Source of the DNA: a virus
DNA length: 53,064 nt
Virus record (IMG/VR): IMGVR_UViG_3300035205_000772
Span: 1-53,064 of that record
Strand: one strand, 5' to 3'
Both the position numbers and the translations under genes were made by a program. The notes beneath the pieces were generated by a model. The model saw only the letters and a list, made by a program, of their open reading frames with translations. It made no database searches and was not told where the DNA came from. Of this stretch, positions 33,392-41,745 are shown piece by piece (position 1 is the first letter of the stretch; each line of letters opens with the position of its first letter).

Positions 33392-33911
33392 TGTAGTAAT
33401 CACCCCATTCAATTAACAATGTAGAACAATCTGTATTATATGCTTCCTCAAATTCAGGAAATATTTGTTCTGGTTCATTTAACAACACCACATTAACTTC
33501 ATGTAACATTCTTTTTATTGGGTCTGTATAATCTTGTGTATGTTGTACACCACCATTTAATGGATCTGTAGAACCTATAGAAGTTCTCATTATAACTTTA
33601 GGTTTAAATGTTCCCTCTGTCATATGTTGCATTTTATCTAAATGGTTTACTAAAGCATCCATACATCTTAATATAAAATCAAATCGTGGAAAACAACAAA
33701 TAGGAACTATACCATTCATTGCCATTCCTGTACACATACCCATTTGAACTTCTTCGAATACTGGTACTTCAATTCTCTTTTCAATGTCTATTGTTTTTAA
33801 AGTATTGTATATTGCATTACCACTATATGCAACTGATTGTCCGATGAAAGTGGTATCATCCTTTTCAGCTAACCACTCCATACTTCTTATTAATTCGTCT
33901 TTATACTTCAT
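33381..33911 (-). CDS. TPP enzyme, pyrimidine-binding (E1 beta-like) subunit
   Basis: A 176-residue protein corresponding to the pyrimidine-binding domain of transketolase/E1-beta enzymes. FIGQSVAYSGNAIYNTL starts the domain; VPVFEEVQMGMCTGMAMNG carries the conserved Glu that activates thiamine diphosphate; VPICCFPRFDFILRCMDALVNHLDKM and PKVIMRTSIGSTDPLNGGVQHTQ match the following strands and loop. The C-terminal transketolase domain is missing, so it is shorter than a standard E1 beta chain (about 320). It starts at ATG 33911, sharing one base with the stop of its partner gene, so the two subunits are probably made in equal amounts. Confidence 0.87.
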   Translation of the reverse strand: MKYKDELIRSMEWLAEKDDTTFIGQSVAYSGNAIYNTLKTIDIEKRIEVPVFEEVQMGMCTGMAMNGIVPICCFPRFDFILRCMDALVNHLDKMQHMTEGTFKPKVIMRTSIGSTDPLNGGVQHTQDYTDPIKRMLHEVNVVLLNEPEQIFPEFEEAYNTDCSTLLIEWGDYYNEK

Positions 33912-34504
33912 TAGAATAACACCCATGTTCCCGTACCATGATGTGGATAATCACTTTTATATTCATAGTAATATACATCTGCTGGTACTTGTTGTTTTCC
34001 ACCCCAAGTTTCATCAACTGGAGTATTTGTAGAAAGATTATTATCTTCAACCACAAACTCTAAAGGTAATCCAAAGTTTCTGGCATATTTATATGTCTCA
34101 TAAAACAATCCTGTTTCAAAAGTCATATCACCTACAAAACACCAAACCTTATTCTTTTCTTCTTTCATCGTGATTGACATAGCAGTTCCAAGAGCTATCG
34201 GTAATATTCCACCAACAATAGATGATGAATAGAATTTTGGTTTATCTGAATATACACTCATACTCTTACCACGAACAATCATATCCATAAGTGTATCTCT
34301 TGGAATACCATGCAGTAATGCATGATAATGATTTCTCCAACTACAAAATACCCAATCATCTTTATCAACATCTTTGAATATCTCTATAAGTTGTTCTTCA
34401 TTATTAGAACTTAAATGTACAGGTGCTTTAATTTCTCCTGCTTCATATCGTTCTTTTACTTCTGTTTCAAAGTCTATTAAATATTGTTTATCTATTTTAC
34501 CCAT
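33911..34504 (-). CDS. TPP enzyme, diphosphate-binding (E1 alpha-like) subunit
   Basis: A 197-residue protein with the thiamine-diphosphate motif GDMTFETG at 125-132 and the closing EDNNLSTN near 153-160, giving the GDx(about 27)NN spacing of the superfamily. WRNHYHALLHG near 56-66 matches the conserved His region of E1 alpha chains, and SIVGGILPIALGTA the glycine-rich core. It pairs with the beta-like protein encoded directly after it. Such split enzymes perform decarboxylation or ketol transfer. In a sugar island the product might be a branched-chain or C2-extended sugar, but this is inference. It overlaps the upstream SGNH gene by 13 bases. Confidence 0.87.
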   Translation of the reverse strand: MGKIDKQYLIDFETEVKERYEAGEIKAPVHLSSNNEEQLIEIFKDVDKDDWVFCSWRNHYHALLHGIPRDTLMDMIVRGKSMSVYSDKPKFYSSSIVGGILPIALGTAMSITMKEEKNKVWCFVGDMTFETGLFYETYKYARNFGLPLEFVVEDNNLSTNTPVDETWGGKQQVPADVYYYEYKSDYPHHGTGTWVLF

Positions 34505-35433
34505 TTTTTTACTACCTGTTTTGCAAATTCTTTGTGTGCTTTATCTGAAGGGTGAGAATCCAATGGTGAACCATCTTCATAAGTTCTATCTCCTGTAATA
34601 TATCTATCTTTAAATGGTAAATTATTATCTGACCATTCAGTTATTCCACCATATCCAGATATATATGGATGCTGAGTAGTTGATTGAAACCAAAAATTAT
34701 CCCAATCAACCATTTCCCATAAAGTATATAATTCTTTAAAATTTGATTTTAAATAACTACCTAAATGTTTACTTGCTATATTTGTTTCTCTTTGATTCAT
34801 ATCAAAATCTTCGGTTACTGCTGAAGTTTGACCTGTAAAGATATTCCATCCTGAAAATATTTTATAATTAATCTTATGTAATTTTAAATACCATTGTAAT
34901 CTTAATATTTGTTCAATTGTTTCTACAAATGAACTTTCTTTACTATTATAATATTTGTACCAATACTTCATAATAGAATCTTCACTATATGAATGTTTTA
35001 TCCACAATTTATTAAGATTATGTTTTTTAACATTTTCCCATTGTATACCACCATCTTTTCTTTTAAACTGAGCATCTAATGTGGTTATGTAATGAATCAA
35101 TAAATTTTTATCTGTTTCACTGCTAGCGTCATCTACATCTAATAATAATTCTTTTCTATCCATTGAAGTTAATTGTACAAAAACCTGTGGCTTTATTCCT
35201 TCTCTTAACAACTTATCAACTTTCCATATAACAGATCTTATAATATAACCATTACCAGCACCAGGAACTGCCATATTATGTACTTTAGAATTTGAAACTA
35301 CATCTTCTAAATGTAATGGCCAAGGTTTATATGTATCATACTCAAGATTATCATAAGATACACCCTTAACTGTATAGTCAACACAATTTTTAGTTTCTGA
35401 AAAACTGCAGCCACTTGTTACTATATGTTTCAT
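34492..35433 (-). CDS. SGNH-type hydrolase-like protein
   Basis: A 313-residue protein with SGNH blocks: VTSGCSFSE at residues 5-13 with candidate nucleophile Ser10, AVPGAGNGYI (block II), FVQLTSMDRKE (block III-like), and DSHPSDKAHKEF near the C-terminus with the Asp-x-His pair. This is close to the SGNH-like proteins often found beside surface-glycan genes, where they add or remove acetyl groups. A long middle insertion of unknown fold separates blocks III and V. There is no signal peptide. It overlaps the RmlC-like gene by four bases and the TPP alpha gene by 13. Acyl transfer or deacetylation of a sugar is the favoured inference. Confidence 0.83.
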   Translation of the reverse strand: MKHIVTSGCSFSETKNCVDYTVKGVSYDNLEYDTYKPWPLHLEDVVSNSKVHNMAVPGAGNGYIIRSVIWKVDKLLREGIKPQVFVQLTSMDRKELLLDVDDASSETDKNLLIHYITTLDAQFKRKDGGIQWENVKKHNLNKLWIKHSYSEDSIMKYWYKYYNSKESSFVETIEQILRLQWYLKLHKINYKIFSGWNIFTGQTSAVTEDFDMNQRETNIASKHLGSYLKSNFKELYTLWEMVDWDNFWFQSTTQHPYISGYGGITEWSDNNLPFKDRYITGDRTYEDGSPLDSHPSDKAHKEFAKQVVKKWVK

Positions 35434-35933
35434 TTATCTCTCCAATTTAATATTGGATTATCTATTGGCCAATTTATTCCAATTCTTTCATCATTCCATT
35501 TTAAAGCATCTTGATCCATCCAATCAACATAATCTTTTGGATAAGATTGTGTGTAATGAAATAAACATTCATCACTTAAACACAAATGACCGTTTAAAAA
35601 ATTAGGTGGTACTAAAACACTTGTATGATTTCTCTCTGATATAATAAAACTATCCCATTTTAAATAATTTTTAGATTCTGGTCTGTTATCAACTACTACT
35701 AAGTAAATTTCTCCCCAAACACAAGTAATATGCTTCCAAGTTACATTATCACCATGTAATCCACGAAGAACATTTTTTCTTGAACGAGTAAATTTAGAAA
35801 TTTTTTCTTTTGGTGTATCGTATGTTGATTCCCAAAAAGTCCACATTTCACCACGATAATCAAACCAGGAATCTGGCTGAAAGATTTTAACTTCAGGAAA
35901 TACTTCCGATTTTGTAACATTAGTTTTAAACAT
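35430..35933 (-). CDS. RmlC-like cupin, NDP-4-keto-sugar 3,5-epimerase family
   Basis: A 167-residue single-domain cupin. FDYRGEMWTFWEST, KFTRSRKNVLRGLHGD (with the active-site His in RGLHGD), WGEIYLVVVDNRPESK and VLVPPNFLNGHLCLSDE follow the RmlC pattern, where the enzyme epimerises dTDP-4-keto-6-deoxyglucose on the way to dTDP-rhamnose. I choose ATG 35933 because TTGGAGG stands just before it; the frame could extend five codons upstream into the leader. Both the ribosome binding site and the T7 tract before the ATG belong to a terminator-like hairpin, so expression is probably controlled there. It is the first gene after the longest gap of the window. Confidence 0.86.
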   Translation of the reverse strand: MFKTNVTKSEVFPEVKIFQPDSWFDYRGEMWTFWESTYDTPKEKISKFTRSRKNVLRGLHGDNVTWKHITCVWGEIYLVVVDNRPESKNYLKWDSFIISERNHTSVLVPPNFLNGHLCLSDECLFHYTQSYPKDYVDWMDQDALKWNDERIGINWPIDNPILNWRDK

Positions 35934-35959
35934 AAAAAAAGCCTCCAATTAATGAAGGC
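35934..35959 (-). terminator. Intrinsic terminator-like hairpin overlapping the RmlC-like ribosome binding site
   Basis: On the minus strand GCCTTC (35959-35954) pairs with GGAGGC (35946-35941), one G-U pair included, closing a seven-base AT loop, and is followed at once by seven T (35940-35934) and the ATG. The 3' arm contains the GGAGG ribosome binding site, so the same structure could stop transcription or block translation initiation. It competes with the upstream hairpin at 35957-35975 for the GCC at 35959-35957. Confidence 0.62.
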
Positions 35960-36050
35960 ATCAACATTTGATGCCACCCATGTTTTATAGTCTTATATTG
36001 TAGAGGGTTTGGACTTTCAAGTTCTTTACTCGCGTTAGCTCTACCCGACT
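35934..36050 (-). promoter_or_regulatory. Structured leader, candidate attenuator or riboswitch
   Basis: This leader of about 117 bases precedes the RmlC-like gene and holds no reading frame. On the minus strand GTAGAG (36044-36039) pairs with CTCTAC (36005-36000), and the flanking AGTC (36050-36047) pairs with GACT (35992-35989), enclosing ACGCGAGTAAAGAACTTGAA and a possible small ACT-TGAA-AGT hairpin. Next comes a perfect 8-bp hairpin GGCATCAA-ATG-TTGATGCC (35975-35957), whose 3' arm shares GCC with the terminator-like hairpin. The two cannot form together, as in anti-terminator/terminator switches. The glycan context recalls the wcaG motif known from marine phage DNA, but I cannot confirm a match. 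Confidence 0.5.
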
Positions 36051-36062
36051 CATATATAAATA
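36051..36062. promoter_or_regulatory. Promoter-like motif CATATATAAATA (copy C)
   Basis: The plus strand reads CATATATAAATA at 36051-36062, with TATAAATA at 36055-36062; the minus strand reads TATTTATATATG. It sits at the upstream edge of the structured leader, about where a promoter for the RmlC-like transcript is expected, and it repeats the motif of the two other gaps (4206-4218, 7978-7991). The direction is ambiguous, as in the other copies. Confidence 0.45.
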
Positions 36063-36082
36063 TCATACTCATTAATAAAACA

Positions 36083-37363
36083 TCATAATAACTTAGTGTA
36101 CATTTTTAAAAAAGGATTTGGATTATAATACAATATTCGCTCCCAATTATGAAGTAATACGAGTTTCATACTTAAATACCACCTATGAATCTCATTATAA
36201 TTCATATCACATAATCTTTTTATCTCATTCACTATCATCAACATTCGTTTTTCACAATCTTCTTCCTTATCATATGACTCATCAATCCAGGGAGAAAATG
36301 ATTTAAACCCTAATTTTCTTAAATTATCTAATGAATTTGGTGGACCAATCCAAATAAACGGATGAAACTGACCAAGTGGTTTCCAAAACTTTTCATCAGG
36401 ATGAAACCAGGGTGTATCAAAACTTGTAGAGGTAACTAAAGAAAAATAAGATTGATTATATATTGTAGGATCTATTCCTATCCAAGAAGATATATAACCA
36501 TCAATCATCACTTCACTTGAAAGATCAACTGTCATTGGCGACATTTCTTTTACTTTTTCCCAATATGGCATAATTTCTTTTTTTAATTCAGAATATATTG
36601 GCGTTCTCCAATTTCTTGAACTTTCTTGCCAATTGCTCCCCTCTTCTGTATTTATCTTATCCATAGGTCCTAAACTAACCAATCCTTTATCTAACAAGTT
36701 TTCTTTCAATAAAAATGATATTAGTATAGTTCTATGCAACTTTGGTGATCTATTAAAACATAAAAAATAGTTATCTCTTATTTTATCATAATCAAGATTT
36801 TCTAATTTATTAATTCTACAATCATCTTTTGCATATCTATAATCATTTTGATAAACCGTAGATACGTGGTTATAATAATAATCTATACTAAAAATATTAT
36901 CTGTTTGTTTTATATTTGGATTGTTAGTTACAAACATAAAATTGTTTTTAGAAATAGAATTATCATCTAAAAACTTATTCACATCTTCATAAAAAGTTTT
37001 ATGGTGGTCTCCCTCTTGAATATAAGAGATACATAATATGGCGTTATCATTTTGAATATCTTTAAATACGTCTTTATTAATAAGTTCTGGCAAAAATTCG
37101 AATAAATCAGTATGTACACTTTGTGGTTCTACTACATAAACATATTTCTGACTTCTATCATTAGTTAATGTTATTTCAAATTTATTCTTATATTCTTTCC
37201 AATTTTCTTTACCCGTAGCTTTTGTTATCAAAAAACCAAAATGGCTAAATGTGAATCCTTTATCATTTGGCATACAATTTGGAATTAAATTTATTTCTTC
37301 TTGGTTGTCATTCCAAATTATATCTTCTGTTAAGCAATCGTAATATAATCTTAATTGTTTCAT
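36083..37363 (-). CDS. DESYD-family putative glycosyltransferase (paralogue 3)
   Basis: A 426-residue paralogue. FMFVTNNPNI, NYFLCFNRSPKLHRT, QSYFSLVTSTS, PDEKFWKPLGQFHPFIW and GFKSFSPWIDESYDKEED keep the family order; the tail has a long helix with WYLSMKLVLLHNWERIL. The N-terminal 110 residues (MKQLRLYYDCLTED and onward) differ from paralogues 1 and 2. The LCFNRSPKLHRT segment is especially typical of this group in marine viruses as far as I recall. It is the last gene before the structured leader and is coupled to paralogue 4 by a four-base overlap. The glycosyltransferase role is inferred. Confidence 0.74.
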   Translation of the reverse strand: MKQLRLYYDCLTEDIIWNDNQEEINLIPNCMPNDKGFTFSHFGFLITKATGKENWKEYKNKFEITLTNDRSQKYVYVVEPQSVHTDLFEFLPELINKDVFKDIQNDNAILCISYIQEGDHHKTFYEDVNKFLDDNSISKNNFMFVTNNPNIKQTDNIFSIDYYYNHVSTVYQNDYRYAKDDCRINKLENLDYDKIRDNYFLCFNRSPKLHRTILISFLLKENLLDKGLVSLGPMDKINTEEGSNWQESSRNWRTPIYSELKKEIMPYWEKVKEMSPMTVDLSSEVMIDGYISSWIGIDPTIYNQSYFSLVTSTSFDTPWFHPDEKFWKPLGQFHPFIWIGPPNSLDNLRKLGFKSFSPWIDESYDKEEDCEKRMLMIVNEIKRLCDMNYNEIHRWYLSMKLVLLHNWERILYYNPNPFLKMYTKLL

Positions 37364-38910
37364 TTAACTACTTTATCATAAACCTTTAAAAATTCTGCAC
37401 CACTATTCTCAAGATGTGTGTTATTCATAAAATGATTATAATTATGAATCAATATATCTGATTGTTCTCCATACCAATCTAATAATTTATTAATTGGCAT
37501 ATCACATAACCTTTGCATTTCTTTTAATAAAAATACACTTCTAACATCAGGATCAACTTGATTATCATAATCTTCATTTATCCAGGGAGAAAATGTCTTA
37601 TATCCATTTTTTCTTAAAAACTCCATTGTTTGTGGATTAGCCCAAGCCAATATTGGATGAAAATTTAAAATAGCTTTATAAATCTTTTCTGAATAAAAAA
37701 CCATATTTGTAGATAAACACCAAGTTTCATATATATAAGAAAAAATAGTATCTTTATATATTTTACTATCCCAATGATGAAATGAATCTAAAGTATCAAA
37801 AGTTTTTCTATCTACTACCAATGGAAGTTTCTTTAAAAAACTTTTAATGTTTTCAGAACTACGAACTTGCCACAAATATTTATTATTACCCAATGATGTA
37901 AGATCAGATCTTAATCTTGTTTTAAACTCATCTGTAGCAACGTTTAACAATGAACTATGTCTTAAATTTTTATTAAAATCATAATCATCTGAAGTTGCAC
38001 AATCACTAAAAGTTACCTCACCTTCGTGTGCCATTTCAAGTTTTGTTCTATCTACATCTGGAAAGATACTCCACAAATCCCATCTTGACAATATACCTGA
38101 AACAGACCCTTTATCTAATAAATCAAAATAATTTAATGCCATATGATGAAACACTCTTGGCATCTTCCATCTTCTCATTAAACAAAGATAGTGTTTTAAT
38201 TTATCTATATTATCTTTTTTATAATTGAAATTGTCTTCAAATGTATCTTCTAAATGTTCATAGTCGGAAGAAATGGCTCTCTCACACCAATCAAGTAAAA
38301 TCCAATTAACAGGTGTTTTATTATTTTTTTCACACCACTTTTTATAATTTTCAGGATCTTTATGATTAGCACTTAAAAAAACAATATTTTCAATTGGAAA
38401 TTTTTCTATTTCTGCTCTACTATGTAGTTGTTCTGCTATATGTGGGTGGTTTCCCATATCTATTGTACTCAATCTATCAGTTCCATCCATTGGAAATCCC
38501 TCAAAAGATAAATCAATAGTAACAAGTACTTTACCTTTTCTAATATATTCTTTTGTATGTTCTTTTATATTATGAAATAAAGTATTTCTTTCTGTATCAC
38601 CACCACACCAATCTTTTGGTCCCCCATTAGTGGCTATTAAATAAATAAAAGATTCATCGTCTTTTATAAAATCTACAGTATCTTTATGTATTAATTCATT
38701 TCTTTCAGGTAAATGTCTCCATAAAATATTGACAAGATTGTGCCAAGCATTTGTCGGTTGATAATTTGAATCAAATAGTGGAAGTGTATCTGAATCATTT
38801 GGGTAAGTTCCATCAGGACTAAATCCTTGAAAATTCTTACTTATAATCTCTTTTATCTCTGGTTGTTGAGAATAATTATAATAATCCCAACCAAGTTTAA
38901 TTTTCTTCAT
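37360..38910 (-). CDS. DESYD-family putative glycosyltransferase (paralogue 4)
   Basis: A 516-residue, longer paralogue. It starts with KLGWDYYNYSQQPEIKEII, closely matching the start of paralogue 5, so these two genes are a tandem duplication. Family blocks: IVFLSANHKDP, HYLCLMRRWKMPRVFH, DTIFSYIYETW, SEKIYKAILNFHPILAW, and GYKTFSPWINEDYDNQ, where DESYD has become NEDYD. A conserved WYGEQSDILIHNYNHF tail follows. An extra VTIDLSFEGFPMDGTDRLS segment after residue 130 is shared only with paralogue 5. It is coupled to both neighbours by four-base overlaps. A glycosyltransferase with altered specificity is the inference. Confidence 0.74.
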   Translation of the reverse strand: MKKIKLGWDYYNYSQQPEIKEIISKNFQGFSPDGTYPNDSDTLPLFDSNYQPTNAWHNLVNILWRHLPERNELIHKDTVDFIKDDESFIYLIATNGGPKDWCGGDTERNTLFHNIKEHTKEYIRKGKVLVTIDLSFEGFPMDGTDRLSTIDMGNHPHIAEQLHSRAEIEKFPIENIVFLSANHKDPENYKKWCEKNNKTPVNWILLDWCERAISSDYEHLEDTFEDNFNYKKDNIDKLKHYLCLMRRWKMPRVFHHMALNYFDLLDKGSVSGILSRWDLWSIFPDVDRTKLEMAHEGEVTFSDCATSDDYDFNKNLRHSSLLNVATDEFKTRLRSDLTSLGNNKYLWQVRSSENIKSFLKKLPLVVDRKTFDTLDSFHHWDSKIYKDTIFSYIYETWCLSTNMVFYSEKIYKAILNFHPILAWANPQTMEFLRKNGYKTFSPWINEDYDNQVDPDVRSVFLLKEMQRLCDMPINKLLDWYGEQSDILIHNYNHFMNNTHLENSGAEFLKVYDKVVK

Positions 38911-40487
38911 AATATTTTATATAACGTTACTATATCATCAACTGTCTTTTTTGAAGGATTTGATTTAACAAAATGCTTAAAATTAAACAATAATATATCT
39001 GATTGTTTTTCATACCAAGTTAAAAGTTCTTTCTTACTCATCTTACACAATTTATTCATTTCTAAAAACAGTGCTTCTGACCTCAAATCAAAATCTGCTA
39101 AATTATCATATCGTTCATCTATAAAAGGTGAGTGTGTTTTATATCCTAACTTTCTTAACTGTTTAAGTGATCCTGGATTTGAAACTAAAATTGTTGGATG
39201 AAAACACATTATATCCTTCCAAATTTTTTCTGTTAAATGTATAGTCTTATTACTTATAGCAAAAGTGTTATATGTATAAGAAAAGAAAGTGTCATTATAA
39301 AAACTTTCATCCCAATTAGTAAATCCACTAATAGGTGTTCCATCATCTTGTTTAAAAGATTTTAAATCAACATACAAAGGTAACTTCTCAAATAAATTCT
39401 TAATGTTATTTTTAGTTTTAACCTTTTTTAATGAAGTTTTCTTTCCAAATAAACTACATTGTAATATTACAGTTTCTATATATTCATCTAATAAATCATC
39501 TTCTATTAAACTAGTATTAAACTTATAATCTAACATTTCTTTTTTATTTTCAACTTTTCCTACCATATAAGGTGATGAAATCAATTTTTCTCTTGACAAT
39601 ATTAATGAAGTTAAACCTTTTTCATGCAATCCATAATAGTTTAATCCTAATGAATGAAATAATCTCCAATCTTTTACTAACTTACAAAGACATAAAAAAC
39701 TTTTCATATTTTCTAAATTATCTTTTTTATAATTGAAAATCTTTTCAAATCTTTTTTCTGCCCAATCATCTAAAGTTATGTCTCCCAAATCTGCAATATC
39801 AGTTCCATAACCATTCCATGTATCTATAGTACTTAAATGATATTGATTTAATTTTGGAATTGGGTTTGGGGAACTATTTTTCATAATAAGTTCTGTCCAG
39901 GGTAACACCATTTGTTTAATTGATTTATACTTTTTAGCAATTTTATAATTTGAAGTTAAATAAACTATATTTTCTAATGGAAAATCTTCTTGTAATGCTT
40001 TTTTATAAACTTCTTCTCCTATATGTTCATAATAACCTACTTCTGAAACTGTCATTTCTTCTGTAGATTCCATTGGAAATCCTTCATCAGACATATCAAC
40101 AACCAATAATACTTTACCTTTTTTAATATAATCTTTAGTGTGTTGTTTTATATTAAGAAATAATTTAGCTCTATCTTCTGACCAAGTAAATGGTCCAGAT
40201 TTTGTTCCAATTACATAAATAAAGGGTATATCTTCTTTTATTAAATCACTTGTATCTCTGTCATGAATTTCATAATTTTGATTATAAAAATATCGTATTA
40301 CAGAATATAAGTTATGCCAACCATTTGGAATATCATAACTGTCATCAAATAATGGCAACGTATCTGCATCATTTGGCCAAACATTTTTTGGTCTACAATC
40401 TGTAAACTTTTTTTCAATTATATTTTTAACTTCAGATTTTTGAGAATAGTTATAATAATCCCAACCAAAATATATATTAAGACTCAT
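38907..40487 (-). CDS. DESYD-family putative glycosyltransferase (paralogue 5)
   Basis: A 526-residue paralogue whose N-terminus, YFGWDYYNYSQKSEVKNII, and internal VVDMSDEGFPMESTEEMT and WYEKQSDILLFNFKHF segments match paralogue 4 across the whole length. Its family blocks read IVYLTSNYKI, FLCLCKLVKDWRLFH, DTFFSYTYNTF, TEKIWKDIMCFHPTIL and GYKTHSPFIDERYDN, where DESYD has become DERYD. I start it at ATG 40487, 11 bases inside the upstream radical SAM gene; a TTG two codons earlier is less likely. The divergence from paralogue 4 is substantial, so the duplication is not recent. Confidence 0.74.
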   Translation of the reverse strand: MSLNIYFGWDYYNYSQKSEVKNIIEKKFTDCRPKNVWPNDADTLPLFDDSYDIPNGWHNLYSVIRYFYNQNYEIHDRDTSDLIKEDIPFIYVIGTKSGPFTWSEDRAKLFLNIKQHTKDYIKKGKVLLVVDMSDEGFPMESTEEMTVSEVGYYEHIGEEVYKKALQEDFPLENIVYLTSNYKIAKKYKSIKQMVLPWTELIMKNSSPNPIPKLNQYHLSTIDTWNGYGTDIADLGDITLDDWAEKRFEKIFNYKKDNLENMKSFLCLCKLVKDWRLFHSLGLNYYGLHEKGLTSLILSREKLISSPYMVGKVENKKEMLDYKFNTSLIEDDLLDEYIETVILQCSLFGKKTSLKKVKTKNNIKNLFEKLPLYVDLKSFKQDDGTPISGFTNWDESFYNDTFFSYTYNTFAISNKTIHLTEKIWKDIMCFHPTILVSNPGSLKQLRKLGYKTHSPFIDERYDNLADFDLRSEALFLEMNKLCKMSKKELLTWYEKQSDILLFNFKHFVKSNPSKKTVDDIVTLYKIL

Positions 40488-41745
40488 AAACAAAATACTC
40501 TAATTCAGGAATATAATTACTTATATGTTGTTTTCTATTCATATCCAATTTTTTTGTATAAATTTTAAATCTAGCAATAGCATCATATTGTTCTGTTTCA
40601 GGTAACTCATCTTTTAAAGTTACTAAATTACTTTTCAAAATACCTAACCATTGTTCTTCACCTACATCCCACTTAACATCTTTTTTACTATCAAGAAATT
40701 TATTTACTCTCTCTACAGCAATATCTTTTAAATCATCAGGTAATATTCTGCAATCATACCAAGAAGGATATGTTACCCAATTAGCAAATGGTATTCTCCA
40801 AAAACCTAAATCACCTAATGAATATACCCACTCTAACAACTTATCATAGTTTAAAACATTTAATACTTGAAATGTTGCATGAATCTGTAAGTCCATACTA
40901 AGATCTTTTTTCCATTTAGAAACTTTCTTTATATTCTTTTCTAACTTTGCCCACTTAGATGGGTATCTAATATAATCATCTACTTCTTTATAACCATCTA
41001 TACTCACACCAAGATAAATGTGTCTAAATTCTTCCCACAAATCAAATAACTCATCTTTTACTGTTGTTAAATTTGTTGTATAAAATAATACTATATTTTG
41101 ACTTATATCAAATTTAATACATTGTTTCAAAAAATCAATATGTTCTTGTATAATTAATGGTTCACCACCAAGAAAATTAACTTGCTTTAAATGCGTTAAA
41201 TTAGTTGCAAAAAATTCATCACTTAAAAAATCTTCATTTACAGATACGGTAGATTCAGGTATATTTAATTCTTGATTTGGATAAAGTAATTTAGATTCTT
41301 TTTCCCATATATGTGAATTATCTACATTACACATTCTACATATTAAATTACACTTATTACCAAGAGTAAAATCTAAAAAAGTAACATATGGATCATCAAT
41401 GTAACCATCTGAATTTACAGACTCTAGCATTATATCTTTATAAAACCCACTTGCTAAAGTATTATTCCAAATAGTTCTATAACTCTCTGCTCCATTATCT
41501 TCTGTTTGCCAACATCTAATACAACCAGGATCTTGTTTATTTGCTAATATATTTTTTCTAATTCTCATATGAACATCACTCGCAAAAGCTTTTTTCATAC
41601 TAAAATCTTCGTCTGTAACTAATATTGGTTTCCCATTCTCATCTTTTGGTATTTCATAATTATTACAACATACCCTAACTCGACCTCTTTGATCAAAACT
41701 TAAAGAAGTGAAAAGATGTGAACAAAAATATTTTAAATCTTCCAT
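40477..41745 (-). CDS. Radical SAM protein with N-terminal twitch-like cysteines (copy 1)
   Basis: A 422-residue protein. Before the core stand extra cysteines, Cys8, the pair Cys26-Cys27 in VRVCCNN, and Cys75/Cys78 in CIRCW, which look like ligands of an auxiliary iron-sulfur cluster placed at the N-terminus. The radical SAM motif is Cys132, Cys136, Cys139 in GNKCNLICRMC. FLGGEPL and VSIDGYKEVDDYIRYPSKW follow. The layout equals that of the genes at 44993, 47744 and 49068. Relatives are frequent in marine bacteria and viruses and usually unnamed beyond the twitch label. It ends inside the DESYD paralogue 5 gene. Oxidation or rearrangement of a sugar or peptide is possible. Confidence 0.86.
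   Translation of the reverse strand: MEDLKYFCSHLFTSLSFDQRGRVRVCCNNYEIPKDENGKPILVTDEDFSMKKAFASDVHMRIRKNILANKQDPGCIRCWQTEDNGAESYRTIWNNTLASGFYKDIMLESVNSDGYIDDPYVTFLDFTLGNKCNLICRMCNVDNSHIWEKESKLLYPNQELNIPESTVSVNEDFLSDEFFATNLTHLKQVNFLGGEPLIIQEHIDFLKQCIKFDISQNIVLFYTTNLTTVKDELFDLWEEFRHIYLGVSIDGYKEVDDYIRYPSKWAKLEKNIKKVSKWKKDLSMDLQIHATFQVLNVLNYDKLLEWVYSLGDLGFWRIPFANWVTYPSWYDCRILPDDLKDIAVERVNKFLDSKKDVKWDVGEEQWLGILKSNLVTLKDELPETEQYDAIARFKIYTKKLDMNRKQHISNYIPELEYFVYES

Noticed and set aside
36000-36050. Possible tRNA on either strand of the leader
   Set aside because: A closing stem is present, but there is no anticodon arm, no T-arm consensus and no CCA-side pairing of tRNA geometry.
38827-39201. 124-codon plus-strand open frame
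   Set aside because: It spans the junction of two coupled minus-strand genes and has the hydrophobic composition expected from reading their complement.
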